Shown here: positions 10,619 through 22,122 of the stretch, piece by piece | Layout: the number at the start of each line of letters is the position of its first letter | Position numbering within the stretch: position 1 is the stretch's first letter | NCBI RefSeq assembly: GCF_019703515.2 | Contig: NC_059347.1 | Span: 18,374,001-18,438,000 of the forward strand | Reading direction: 5' to 3' | Source of the DNA: Myxocyprinus asiaticus | Lineage: Eukaryota > Chordata > Actinopteri > Cypriniformes > Catostomidae | DNA: 64,000 bases | The notes under the pieces: generated by a model | Told to the model about the DNA's origin: nothing | Seen by the model: only the letters and a program-made list of their open reading frames with translations | Databases searched by the model: none | Position numbers and translations under genes: made by a program

Positions 10619-11370
10619 CAAGCCATATTTCATTTAGGATGATTGTATGCACTGTTCCGCGAGTCCACCTAATTACCTGTCATTTCTTGGCACTGATTCA
10701 GTTCCCACTCCATTTTAAACCAACTAGGTTCTGTCTGGCGTTACTGAAGGCACACCTCCGACTTTGGAGATGGCCAATCATAGTGAAGATTTTGGGGTGG
10801 CACCTGGGATGGCCAATGGAGGGAACTTTCAGACAGCACTTATTTAAAGGTCATTGAAGTACGCATACACATTTTTTAAAATTAAGTCACTTATACTCTC
10901 TACTTTTCAAATAAGCTAAACAAAAAAACAAAAAAAAAAATTCAAACAAAAGGATTAATTAAAAACGAAGAGCTGCATCAATGCCATTTTTTTTTTTTTT
11001 TCTCTCTTGTCATCTATGGCAAGGCGGGCCAAATCAAAGATCACCACGGGCCAACTTTGGCCTGCAGGTCCTAGTTTGGGCACCTCTGGTCTAGATTGTG
11101 TACATCAGCACACAGAATGTGACTGATGCTTCTCTTCTTAAGAAGCATAACTAGAGGCTTTTAATCAAGAGATCAGGTTTGGAAATGTCCTTGATTGGGG
11201 AACGTGAGCTTTAAAGAAGTAGAAAATGAGATGTGGCTAATGTGCAACATATTGGTCATTTGGCTGATTAGAAATGGCTGAAGAGGACATTTGTTGAATT
11301 GCATTGAGAAAACAAGGCCAAGGCAGACCCCAAAAAACACTACATGGGCATGAACACTCCTGTATATCTA

Positions 11371-11418
11371 CACTACTGGTCAAAAGTTTTGAAACACTTA
11401 CTCATTCTTTATTATATA

Positions 11419-11494
<76 letters not shown>

Positions 11495-11974
11495 TCACAT
11501 TTTAGAATAATAGTAAAGTCATCAAACTTTGGAATAACATAAATGGAACTATGGGAATTATGTTGTGACTAAACAAAATCCAAAATAAATCAAAACTGTT
11601 ATATTTTAGCATCTTCAAAGTAGTCACCCTTTGCCTAGAATTTTCAAACATGTACTCTTGACATTTTCTCAACCAACTTCTTGAGGTATCACCCTGGGAT
11701 GCTTTTTAAACAGTATTGAAGGAGTTCCCATCTATGTTGGGCACTTATTGGCTGCTTTTCTTTATTATTTGGTCCAAGTCATCAATTTCAAAAACTTTTT
11801 TTTTTTTTAATTACATTTTAGTTTTATATTGAAATAAATTAATATGGTGGCACAATTATATTTTTGTCTACAAAACTAATTTCATACATTTAAGCATACG
11901 CCTTCAGATCAAAAGATTTTTAAGATCGTGAGAAACATTTCAGTCTAGTGTTTCAAAAGTTTTGACCGGTAGTG
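11371..11974 (+). mobile_element. Tc1-type MITE, copy B
   Basis: Ends CACTACTGGTCAAAAGTTTT and AAAAGTTTTGACCGGTAGTG are inverted and flanked by TA (11369-11370, 11975-11976). Same family as copy A, inverted relative to it. Non-coding. Confidence 0.93.
11413..11491. repeat. (AT)n microsatellite
   Basis: About 79 bases of nearly pure TA dinucleotide, inside MITE copy B. Confidence 0.97.
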
Positions 11975-11976
11975 TA

Positions 11977-12500
11977 TGTATTTAACTATGTCTATATTCA
12001 CAGATCATTGTGCAATTTGTATTACTAAAGGGTTGTAATTGCACTTGTGGGAATAGTAAAATAGACTTCAAACAATAGCATCATTGCATGCAAGCTTTAA
12101 AAAATTAATAACTAGCAATACACCAAAATATTGGCCAGGCCAATTAATCAATCGATATTTGGCCAATTAAAGAATATCTGCATTGAGCGATAACCGTTGC
12201 TGAGTAGTAATGGACTACATGTAATCTGAAATACATAATCAGATTACAAAAACAATTTCTTTTAAATGTGTGAAACAAATTACAGTTACTTTTATGGGTT
12301 ACATGATTACAAATTTATTTTAGTAAATATCAGTCTTGACTTTAGGTGACAAAAGGGAGGTGAAATCAAACAAATTGCCATTTGATTTCATTTTTTTTAC
12401 TAATGTTTAAAGAAAGGAGTTCAAATTGGTACTTAATACACTTAAAATTAGTTCATAAAAACATGCAACAAGTAATCAAAAATGTATCTGATTAGATGAC
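11977..12500. other. specc1 intron 3 start and repeat debris
   Basis: Intron immediately downstream of exon 3 on the minus strand. Contains the repeat arm 12167-12275; the TAATCAGATTACAAAAA-rich stretch 12195-12315 resembles the end of a fish hAT family. No exon seen. Confidence 0.55.
12167..12275 (+). repeat. 109-bp inverted repeat, arm 1 (downstream of specc1 exon 3)
   Basis: Reverse complement of 18489-18597 with about seven mismatches; longest shared runs include ATCTGAAATACATAATCAGA and AATATCTGCATTGAGC. Confidence 0.93.
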
Positions 12501-14050
12501 CTGCTGGTGCTGTACCTTGGCCAGTGCGCCCTGAGCACACTCAGTTTGACTGCGTGACAGCTGTAGCTCTTGTCGAAGCTCTGTGCAGCTGAGCTCCAAC
12601 TTGTCTCTGTCTTCATGTGCCACTTTGAGCAGACTTTGCAACTCTGTGTTGTCACTGGCACTGTGCACTGCCTTTAGCTCAGCTACCTTTTGCCTCTCTG
12701 CCTCCACCTGTGCCTTCAAACTAACATTCTCCACTCTTAAAGCCTCTGTGGCCAGTCGCTGTTCTTCAGCTTTCCTCACTGCCTCGTCTCCAAGAATCTT
12801 CTCCCTCTCCAGAAGCTCTTGAAAAAGTTCCACCTCTTCCTTTAAGCTCTTCACAGCTGCTTGTGCCTCCTGATGCTCATTTTCCAAAGCTCTAAGACTC
12901 CCAGTCAACTGCTGCTGGATGTCTACCAGTTTTTCTCTTTCAAAGCGGGAGCTCTCCACCTGCTCAGCCAGCCGCTGCTCAAGCTCTGCTACCCGAGAGG
13001 CACGAGAGGCCTCAGCTTCTTGACTCTGGGCTTGATCTCTGAATCTCTGGAGTAGAGATTCATTCTTTTGGGCCAAAAGTTCCACACGTTCACGTTGCTG
13101 CTGCAAGGAGGTCTGTAGGAGGCCCTTCTCCTCCGCTAGACGCTCATTTTCAGCTGTTAGTTCTTGGACAACCTGCTGTTGGTCAGCCAGCTCCTGTAGA
13201 GTGGCTTGAAGTTCTTCAGCTGTACTGTGGTGACTCTCTTCCATCTTCTGGATGCAGTCCGTCAGGGACTCCACTGAGATCTCATTCACCACACCACTGG
13301 AGATAACACCCTTAATGCTGCGACTGAATGAGTCTGAGTGTGATGGGATCTTCTCAAACTCTGAGGAGTTTGATGAAGGTAAAGGAGAGCCTTTGGTGCT
13401 GTCACTACCAGATGACACAGAAGGTTTAAGGTGGCTTCCGTTGACTGCACCGATAGCGGCTGTATCGGAAGTGTTTTTGTCGGGCAAAACCCCATTAACT
13501 GAATACTTGAGTGGTGTTGTGATGCTTTTGTTATTGCCACTAGATAAGGATGAGCTCTCCAATGCAATAAGCTTCTGCTTAAGAGCATGGTTCTCTTCCT
13601 GCAAGGAGGCCAGCTCACGCTGGAAATGCCCATTCTTTTCTCTCAGTTCCCCTATGAATGTCTGGATGTCTTCAGGCTGTGCTGGTGTCCTCTCAACCTC
13701 AGAGTTCCCCTCTGGTGTTCCGGCCTCTGATGATGAACCTTTCTCTTTTTGCCGCTGAAGCTCTGTCTGTAACTTACTGATCTCAAACTCTTTGGCTTTA
13801 GCCTCAGCCAGGAGCTCCTTCACCTGACTCTCCAGCAGGGTCTTGTCCAAAGCCACAGACTCTGCTTTGGTCTTGACAGACCCACGGGAGTGCTTGGCCA
13901 GAGCAGACAGGCTGGATGTGCTGGCACTGGCGACCATCTTCTTGGTGGCAGAGCTTTTCTGTTGGTCACGTAACAAGAAACGTTCTCTGGAGATGGTTTG
14001 GGGGATCTCACGAGGAGTTGGGATCCCAGATTTTTTGGTTGACTGGACAC
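12501..14050 (-). CDS. specc1: specc1 large coiled-coil exon 3
   Basis: Seen: after a TCAATCCAG acceptor the exon opens at 14050 with GT completing Gly, then VQSTKKSGIPTPREIPQTIS, matching human SPECC1 TTTKRTGIPAPREFSVTVS. It encodes about 516 residues (roughly 101-616 of the protein) without a stop. In order: Ser/Lys-rich linker; coiled coil near residues 167-204 (LESQVKELLAEAKAKEFEIS) and 229-265; a Ser-rich stretch; then a long coiled coil from about 363 beginning at MEESHHSTAEELQATLQELA, almost identical in both human cytospins. Two donors fit in phase 0: CAG|GTCATC at 12501, or AAG|GTACAG at 12516; I report the outer one. Human SPECC1 is near 1,070 residues, so this is only the N-terminal part; the C-terminal coiled coil and CH domain are not in the window. 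No frameshift or stop is seen, so the gene looks functional. Confidence 0.95.
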
Positions 14051-15511
14051 CTGGATTGAGAAAAGACAGTGAAAGGTTTCGTTAATCTTTGATTTCTTAG
14101 TTTCCATACATACTGTAAATGTTTTTTTTATTGAAAAATATGACAAATGAATTGGCAGCCCAATGAATGATCTGATAACAATGTATGATGTTTTCTTATG
14201 ACTAAGCCATAAGAATTAAATGGCAATATAATGAAACCTCTAAACAACAACACTGTTTTAGTTAACCAATTCCTGTCCACATCACATTTCTCAGGGACAT
14301 TTAGATCAGAGATATGTGACAATGTCACCATTTGTCATTCCATTGTGTAACTGTGTGAAAGGTCCTTCATTCATTCTTAGAGTGATGACTGGACAGAATG
14401 TGTTTTGCCTTGTTACATTCAAATGGCTACCAGGCACTGCCTCACTGCACTGTAGCCATAGCAGCACAGCAGAAACAAGATCACTGGCATCTGAGTGGCA
14501 TTAGGGCGAGTGTGGGTGATATATACCCGCTCTCTTAATGCTGTTTGCAAAGGGAGATTAATTATTCTGTAAGTGGAGAGACTGGCTAAAGATTTTGTGG
14601 GTTTTGGAATAATCAGCAAATACCAACTTGAAAATATGCTGGACTGGAGCTTATTAAAGCTGATTCTTGACACAGCCTCATAAAAATGCAGGTTTATGAT
14701 GCTGAAAACCAGAGAGACATGCCAAAAGCATCTGTCTGATGAATATGTAGACCTCCTGTACACAGACTGACAATATTATTTAAAATAGCACAGACAGAAC
14801 ACAAGAGCACGTCCAAATGAGAACAGGATAGATTGACAAACTCAGTTGCAAAATGGACTGCTGTTGACTGTAGGCTTAAGTTCAATGACATGGGTGCAGA
14901 CCCATGATGTTATCTATAGTTAGCGATACAGGCTGTTTATATAGTGGCCTATCAGATCTGTGGCAGAGTGAAGAATCACATGGGAAATGCGATGGTGTGG
15001 TGTGGGTTGCCTTTAAGCAAGGACTGGTTTTAAATAAGGCATGATACGTTTTCTCTCTTTCTCTCTACTGTCACTCTGATGTGCTTTTTATGAGTGACAG
15101 TACAGTGTTATTCTGAGTCAGATTAATCTGTTTGAGGTTTCTCTCTATCAGAGAGCTGAGACTGAAATGAAACTTCACTGAGAGAGACTGTGTTAGGACT
15201 AGAGACTATAAATCTATAATCTACTGCTTCCTCTCTCACTACACACCCCCACGCACACAGATCCATCAAAGACAGAACCAGGACACACAGTCTTGCATTA
15301 TACATCAACCTTTCTCACATACATATTCATCCTCAGCAAAATCATAACATCACAAAATAGCTTTTTATTTTCAGACTAAATTTGTTATTTTGACATGATA
15401 GCATGGGGTCATCACAACACCACTTACCAGAGTAGCTTCTAATAGAGCAATATATTTTTTTAGATGGATGACTCGCATAAATGCATGCAAACACTTACGA
15501 AGGGACTGCAA
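14051..15511. other. intron sequence upstream of exon 3
   Basis: No transposon ends, RNA genes or exon-like frames recognised; the overlapping short frames are uninterpretable. Confidence 0.5.
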
Positions 15512-15525
15512 ATGAAAGCCCTTTT

Positions 15526-15992
15526 TTTATATAATTATTTTTAATATATATATATATATATATATTTTTTTATCCCCTTTTCTCCCAATATGGAATGCCC
15601 AATTCCTACTACTTAGTATTCCTCGTAGTGGCACGGTTACTCACCTCAATCTGGGTGGTGGAGGACAAGTCTCAGTTGCCTCCGCTTCTGAGACAGTCAA
15701 TCCACGCATCTTATCACATGGCTCGTTGTGCATGACACCGCAGAGACTCAGAGCATAGGAGGCTCATGCTACTCTCCGCGATCCACACACAACTTACCAA
15801 GTGCCCCACTGAGAGCGAGAACCACTAGTCGCGACCATGAGGAGGTTACCCCATGTGACTCTACCCTCCCTAGCAACCGGGCCAATTTGGTTGCTTAGGA
15901 GACCTGGCTGGAGTCACTCAGCACACCCTGGATTCGAACTCATGACTCCAGGGGTGGTAGCCAGTGTCAATACTGAGCTACCCAAGCCCCCC
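15526..15992 (-). mobile_element. tRNA-derived SINE, copy 1
   Basis: On the minus strand it begins with a tRNA-like head (GGGTAGCTCAGTATTGACAC, A-box-like, and GAGTTCGAATCC, B box) followed by a long conserved body and an AT-rich tail. Perfect 14-bp target duplication atgaaagccctttt at 15512-15525 and 15993-16006. Same family as 25231-25690 and 49492-49922. Confidence 0.94.
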
Positions 15993-16114
15993 ATGAAAGC
16001 CCTTTTAATTTTGGTTCTAAGAAGTTCACTGGGCAACCTGACTCTTGGGCTGCTGAGCATTTTCAATCATACATTGCTAGATCGCTATATTTTTTCTTAA
16101 GATGCTGTATCGGT

Positions 16115-17514
16115 TAGGGATGCCCGATATATCGGCGGCCGCTATATTACTGACCGATAACCGGGAAAATCAAAATATTACTTTCGAGCTGATAATAACA
16201 TATATGTTTACTAATAATTTGTTATGGTTTATTTACTTGCAGCTGAAATTCTCTGACTGCCTGCTGTGTCTTTCCTTCAAAGCACATTCATAACACACAC
16301 AAACCTCCGCTGCACTCACAGTCTGGCTGCCCGCACTAATAATACACCATGTATACAGAGATTAGGGTTTGTTTTGTTGTTTAATATTCGTTACATGCAG
16401 TTTATTGCCTCATTTTGGTTTAATGCATTATTATAGCTGTTAGAAGTTCATTATTCTCTCTCTGTGAGCGAGTCACCAGGATTACCGTAAAACCTATATG
16501 AATGGGTACCATAATTTATGCAAGTGCATTATTATTTATTTCTCATTTAAATCAGCATACATCTGTAATATAGGCAGTGTTGCCAACTAGTTTCAATGGA
16601 AAGTAGCTAAAGCCTGCTCGAAAAAGTCGCTAAATGACGTCATAAGCTAATTAGCATATATGTGTGACATCATCGCATCTCATTTGAATTTTGCATAGTG
16701 TCTGCCCTTTACATGTGTTTGCTTCTTTGTGCTTACCATACATACTGTAATACTCTATTAATTCCCCATGATCTTTCAATCACTCAGAGAGAAAGTTAGA
16801 AGCGACAGAAACTTTCTTATCTTTTCTCTCACACAGCACTCAGCCATAACAAACCACTATGTGCATATTTACAAAAAAAAAAAAAAAAACTATGTGCATG
16901 TTTACAAAAAACAATACAGATTTGTGATTGGTCCTTGACAACGCTGTTTGCACATGCTCAGCTCATTCACGTCTATGTCAGCTGCCGTGCAGTCTGCTCC
17001 GTCTTCTCGCCTGCTCACCTCTCTCTCTGACAGTCTCACTGAACAGAGTAGATGCAGAGAGAGGTGTGCCTCCGAGTCCGGGCAGGAAAGAAAGACCACG
17101 CGCTCGCGGGGCAGTACTGGCGACTTTCTTCTACGGAAGGTAGCTAAGGTTTGTCCAAAAAGTCGCTAGACTTGTCGCTAGGCGCTTTTTTGTATAAAAG
17201 TCGCTAAAGAAGTCTGAAAAGTCGCTAAATCTAGCGACAAAGTCGCTAAGTTGGCAACACTGATTACAGGCACATAATGGTTCATGTTACATCCGTCAAA
17301 CCTTAAACATCAGTCCAAATTCCAAGCTTTTAAATGACATCTATTTTAAAATTAGAAGCTTTTAATGAATTAGCAAGCAGTTCCAGGATGAAGTATGCAA
17401 AATTAAAACCATTATTTATTTAATTTTTATATCGGTTATCAGTATCAGCCACAATGAGCTATGAGTTATCAGTTATCGGTATCCGCCCAGAAATTCCATA
17501 TTGGTGCATCCCTG
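16115..17514. mobile_element. hAT-like element (outer)
   Basis: Ends TAGGGATGCCCGATATATCG (16115) and ATATTGGTGCATCCCTG (17514) are inverted; flanking gtatcggt (16107-16114) and gtatcgat (17515-17522) match at 7 of 8 bases. Contains the nested element 16575-17262. Non-coding. Confidence 0.88.
16575..17262. mobile_element. hAT-like element nested in 16115-17514
   Basis: Ends CAGTGTTGCCAACTAG and CTAAGTTGGCAACACTG are inverted, with subterminal repeats of a GTCGCTAAA motif near the right end (17150-17250). Flanks aatatagg / attacagg match at 6 of 8. No transposase. Confidence 0.88.
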
Positions 17515-17522
17515 GTATCGAT

Positions 17523-18105
17523 ACTTTAGAACCTTCAATCAATATTCAGTATCATTATTCAATATCAGTAGCAATATTTGTATTGTTTTTTGTATGCATT
17601 CATATGTCGAACAGTACAATAATGAAGAAGCAGGTAGACTAAGTGAACTCCAACTCTCAGACCATCGTTTCGAGATTGAAACTCAACCAGCAGTTTCATT
17701 CTTTCTTTCGCATTAAAAACTGGGTTTCTCTCGCACAGTTTTAGTCACAATCCGATTATGATTTAGTGAGTATCATGATGAATTGAATCGTGACATATGT
17801 GTTGCAATGTGTGTCATATATCGTAAGGTAGTTTGTGATGCAAAGCCCTGCCTGAAAAAAGTTTGCTTTATAATGAGCAATGAATGAAATTTGACTCTCC
17901 ACTGTATGACGAATGCTAGTACCATTTCTCCACATTCTCATTTTATTGCACCACATGAATCACTCCTGTACTGAATTCAATTATTCCGTCACCACTGACT
18001 GAACATGCTAAGAATCAAACTGACATGTTTCTTTTAAGAACGGAGTGGGTGTGGGCCTGTCTGACTAAGTTCTGAGGTTATTACATTTTGCTAGTGAAGT
18101 TGTTT
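17523..18105. other. non-coding intron
   Basis: AT-rich, no recognised feature. Confidence 0.45.
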
Positions 18106-18488
18106 AGATTTAGGGGTGGGTAAAAATATTGTTTTTCCAATGCATCTCGATCTTCATTTGAACGATGTCGATATTGATTTGTAAATCCCAAGACTGATCT
18201 TTCACTCAGTGCACAACCCTCCAATACAATGAGAGGAAATCACTCACATTTGCAACCAAATGTCACACTATGCGACTATCCAATATATTTGGAAACTGGC
18301 TGGTAAATGTTTACATTTCACTCACCAGTAATTGTGTAGTTGTGTTGTGAAGTGTTCAGTAGCGAGATCCTTTCACAGCATGTTAAGAGTAAAAGTTGCA
18401 GTGTGTCCAAATTTACTGAAATAAAGAAAATCTCTGATCCAGGCCTCATGGGATGGAGGAGAAGATGACTTCCAACGAAGTGATTTGA

Positions 18489-18597
18489 TTTCACACATTT
18501 AAAAGTAATTGTTTTTGTAATCTGATTATGTATTTCAGATTATATGTAGTCCATTACTACCCAACAATGGTTATTGCTCAATGCAGATATTCTTTAA
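18489..18597 (-). repeat. 109-bp inverted repeat, arm 2 (upstream of specc1 exon 3)
   Basis: Reverse complement of 12167-12275 at roughly 94 percent identity by eye. It abuts the truncated 3' end of the L1. Confidence 0.93.
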
Positions 18598-18604
18598 AAG
18601 CTGC

Positions 18605-19662
18605 AGCATTTAGAGTGAAGAGTTCACTCTTATTAAAATTCAGCTTGTAGCCCGAGATGAGACCAAAAGAGTTAAGAACAGAAAGCCTAGAGACACAGAG
18701 AAGTCATCCGCATAAAGCGATACTCTCTGCTCATCGCCGTACCTGGTCACACCAGTGATATGAGGGTTAGATCTAAGCAGAGTAGCGAGGGGCTCAATGG
18801 CAACGGTGAAGAGAAAAGGGGACATCAGGCAACCCTGTCTCGTACCCCTAAAAAGAGGGAAATAGTTCAAGTGGTTGTTATTCGTTCTGACAGACGCAAG
18901 TGGGGAAGTGTACATTGAGTTGACCTAAGCAATGAACCTCTTGCCAAAGTAGAATTTCTCTAGTGTAGGGAAGAGATAGCCCCACTCCATTCCGCCGAAA
19001 GCCTTCTCAGCATCCAGTGAGATTACCAATTTGGGGTCCTTTGAGTTTGAAAGGTTGTACATAACATTAAATAAGCGTCTAACATTCGAAAAAGTGTGTC
19101 TGTTCTTAATAAAGTCTGTCTGGTTGACAGGATGACTAAAACTCGACAGGAAACCTGTCTGGCCACTTGGAACACTACACTGTCCTCGTCTCTCAATTGT
19201 TATGGGCTCCTCTAATCGGAGCTTGAAAGGTGTATCAATGGTGGGAACAGCAAGAGTGCTGAAAAAATAGTCGAGGACTGAAGGGTCAGCTGACTGTTCA
19301 GAAGTATAGAGAGTGGCATAGAAGCAACTAAATTGATTGTTAATTAGCTGAGAATCAGTCGTTGCTCCTGTGGGAGTCCGTATTTGAGAAATTTGATGGG
19401 TCAAGGATGTCTGGCAAAGTTGGTGGGAGAGCAATTTACTTGCCTTAACCACATACTCATAATGAGTATATCGTGATTTGAGTAGCAAGTCCTCAACTTG
19501 AGCAGTTGACAAAATATCAAATTTTGCCTGTAGCAAGAGGCGATCCTTGTATACCATCAGGGATGGTGAAATTGCATTTATATTGTCTAGCTGTGATTTC
19601 TGAATCATCAGCTTGGACAGTCTCTTTTTCCTCTGTTTCCTATCAAAACTAGTATATGACAT
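18605..19662 (-). pseudogene. L1 ORF2 reverse transcriptase, broken
   Basis: Pieces 19662-18925 and 18915-18640. Seen: ASKLLSHQLCQ, then GQTGFLSSFSHPVNQTDFIK where sequence between RT motifs has been lost, LVISLDAEKAFGGMEWGYLF (catalytic D in LDAEKAF), a frameshift, then FRGTRQGCLMSPFLFTVAIE and VSLYADDFSV with the YADD box. After YADD a deletion leads into a second frame, SFGLISGYKLNFNKSELFTL, before the sequence stops near 18600. A relic. Confidence 0.9.
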
Positions 19663-19805
19663 AACTTATGTACATAATTATAGGACATAGGACATAATTA
19701 TGTCCCCTAATATAGGCCTTAAAGGTCTTCCAGAGAAGAGATGGTGAGACACCAGGTGTCTCATTTGTGGCACTAAAGAATCAATTTGAGCAGTCAGGAA
19801 CGAGA

Positions 19806-20525
19806 CTACTTTGTCATCAGACAGCAAGCGTTGATTGAAACGCCAAGGTGCGCAGGACTCAGATCTACTAGATTTAGATCTACTGCTAAATCTAAGGTCA
19901 GAGGGGCGTGATCTGATATGGCAATGGAGTTGTGTGAACATGAGCGAACAGAGGGTATGAGTCTGTTGTCTAAAAAAAAGTAATCAGTGCGGGTGTAAGT
20001 ATGATACACAGGGAAGAAATACGAATACTCCCTACCTGTGGGGTTGAAAAAAGGGCAGGAGTCTGTAACAGAGAATTCTTGAAGAAAATGTTTAATAACT
20101 TTAGAAGATATGGATGGATTACTAAGTTTACTGGAGGACCGATCTAAAGGGCTCAACCAACAGTTAAAGTCTCCACAATGGACAAGCAGATGTGAGGTCA
20201 TATTTGGGAGCCTAGAGAAAAAAGTGCGAAAAAATTTATTGTTGTCCCAGTTTGGCGCATATATGTTGGCAAGAATCAACTTAGTGTTATAGATGCTTCT
20301 AGTGACGATAATATATCTACCATTGGCATCTGAGATGACGTTGGAGGGAACAAAAGGTACAGATTTGTGTATTAGAATAGCAGCGCCTCTAGCTTTCCTT
20401 TGGTAAGCCGAATGGTATAGTTGGCCAACCCAACTCTTCCGCAACCTAGAGTGATCTGAGACCTTCAAGTGAGTCTCCTGCAAGAATGCAATCTGAGCAC
20501 CCAAATGCCGGAGATGTTGGAGCAT
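19806..20525 (-). pseudogene. L1 ORF2 endonuclease domain
   Basis: A 239-residue frame. Seen: IAFLQETHLK (the catalytic Glu motif LQETH), SDHSRLRKSWVGQLYHSAYQ, RKARGAAILIHK (GVAILI-like), LILANIYAPNWDN (N-x-YAPN motif), LLVHCGDFNCWLSPLDRSSS (GDFN), and ISDHAPLTLDL (SDH). All main apurinic-endonuclease motifs of L1 are present, so the domain itself looks little damaged apart from its context. It runs into frameshifts after the SDH motif. In the family this domain nicks target DNA to prime reverse transcription. Confidence 0.9.
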
Positions 20526-20766
20526 TCTCCCACGCTTAATTGGGTGGTTTAATCCTTTACAGTTCCAACTACAAAACTTAAGTATATTCCCAGCTGGCTG
20601 CCTTTAAGGTTAGGTTGTTGAGTCATCCTTTGAAAAGAAAAATGTGTGTGTAGCCCTTTAGGTAGCATTAGAAGATCAAATGTAACACATGACAGAGAAC
20701 AAAAACAAGCAAACGAATGAACTTTCCCCCACCCACTGAAGCGTCTCCCCAAACAAGATGCGCACA

Positions 20767-20778
20767 CCCCCCCCCCCC
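20767..20778. repeat. poly-C tract in the L1
   Basis: A run of about 12 C on the plus strand between ORF1 and the endonuclease; likely a slippage-prone spot. Confidence 0.9.
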
Positions 20779-21518
20779 ATACAAGCTCCTGGGTACTTCC
20801 TAAGAAATGTAGAAGACTTAGTAGCCTACTAAAGCTCCTATCAAGCCGAGGTAGCGAAAATTGTATAGTAGACAACGGCGTTTATGGCCTACAGTGTCTA
20901 AGTGGAATTTAAAAAAAAATAATTCAATACATATTAATAATAATAAATAAAGCTTCACCTCAAGCATACATAGGAGGCGATAGACAGGATATTGTCAAAA
21001 AAGCTGAACAAATCCTTTCTAAAAATTATGCCGAAAAGGTTCATTTAACGTAGGTTTAGGGATATTATTGAAAAAACTGAATACATCTTATCTGAAGATT
21101 ATGTAGGGAGGGTTCATTTAACATAGGTTTACAAACATTGATTGTCGAGGATATATTGTTTGCAGATGTCAACACCGCTAATCCCGTCGCTTTGGGTTGG
21201 ACGGACGGCCCTCCTCAGGTCCTTATTAATAAAGTCCTCCTCCTAAGCAACCAATAAAGGAGAACTCTGCTTGGTAGAGTAATCCTCAGCTGAGCTGGGT
21301 AGAAGAGGCCAAACCTGACGCCCGGGCAGGAATGCAGAAGGTGCTTAGCGTTTCCACACTCTGAACGTTTCTTGGCCACGGATGGGGGAAAGTCAGGGAA
21401 GATGGAGAGTCTCTTGTCTTGGTATAGAAGAGGGGCAGCTTCCCCTGGTGCAGGATCTATTCTCTGACGTGGAAATAATGAGCTCTGATGATGAAGGGTC
21501 GTGGTGGGCCCCTCGTCC

Positions 21519-22122
21519 TTAGGTCCTTAGAAGGGATCTGTGGGCACGGTCCAAGAGGAACATTTCATCCAGGCTCAGCATGTCCTGTAGAAGTTGGGAG
21601 ATAAACTCACTCGGGCGGGGCCCCTCCAGACCTTGCGGGACGCCCACCAAGCGGATGTTATTGCATCTTGACCTTCTCTCTAGGTCCTCACATTTAGCTT
21701 GGAGCATTTTAACTTTGCCTTTAAGAACAACCACTATGCTGCTGCGAGCAGCTAAGTCATCACTACAGGTGGTAGCTGAGAGCTCGAGGCCCCTTATGGT
21801 AGAGCCCTGTGAGTCCACAGTTGTCTGTAATGAAGCCATGGAAGATTTCAGCTCCTCTTTTATTAAAGTCATTTCGGAACGGTGCGTTTTGGAAAATGTT
21901 TTAAGTCCAATTTATCATACATGTCCCGTATCAGCCCTTCAAGTGCTTTGGTGTACGTCCCAAGGTTGAGTGGCACGCCCTGGTCTTCACCATTATTCTC
22001 CCCACTCTACGAGTCGTTTTGCGGGGTTGGCTGCTTAGACAAGGTCGGGGCTCCGGCAAGGCCAGCCTCCATAGGGTTCCTTTTAGACCGAGTCTTGGAT
22101 GTTTCCTTCTTATCACCCATTA
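21519..22122 (-). pseudogene. L1 ORF1 protein remnant
   Basis: The likely ORF1 start MGDKKETSKTRSKRNP reads from 22120 and ends at a stop after QPTPQND, in a different frame from the main piece at 21872-21519. That piece reads MTLIKEELKSSMASLQTTVD, has a coiled coil and then VKMLQAKCEDLERRSRCNNI followed by RLVGVPQGLEGPRPSEFISQ, the coiled-coil to RRM junction (LEDRSRRNNIRLVGLPE in the family). ORF1p is an RNA-binding trimer that packages L1 RNA. At least one frameshift; non-functional. Confidence 0.8.

Larger units (their letters stand above)
8868..11088. mobile_element. hAT-like element, 2.2 kb
   Basis: Inverted ends CAGAGGTGCCCAA (8868) and TTGGGCACCTCTG (11088) with a perfect 8-bp target duplication gtctagat at 8860-8867 and 11089-11096. 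Carries a nested Tc1-type MITE (8940-9482), a LINE/SINE-like tail near 9626-9665 (TTTGGATAAAATGTCTGCTAA), and a 52-bp direct repeat. No intact transposase. Confidence 0.94.

Noticed and set aside
11304..11510. ORF ending in an Ile-Tyr run
   Set aside because: Translation of the (AT)n microsatellite.
1..12497. Remaining specc1 exons (CH domain, distal coiled coil)
   Set aside because: Looked for minus-strand exons with cytospin motifs such as KETIFELED or the CH-domain CQKKT block and saw none; a proper translated search is still decisive.
13252..13758. 168-codon plus-strand frame
   Set aside because: Antisense to specc1 exon 3, whose minus-strand protein matches cytospin; low-complexity shadow.
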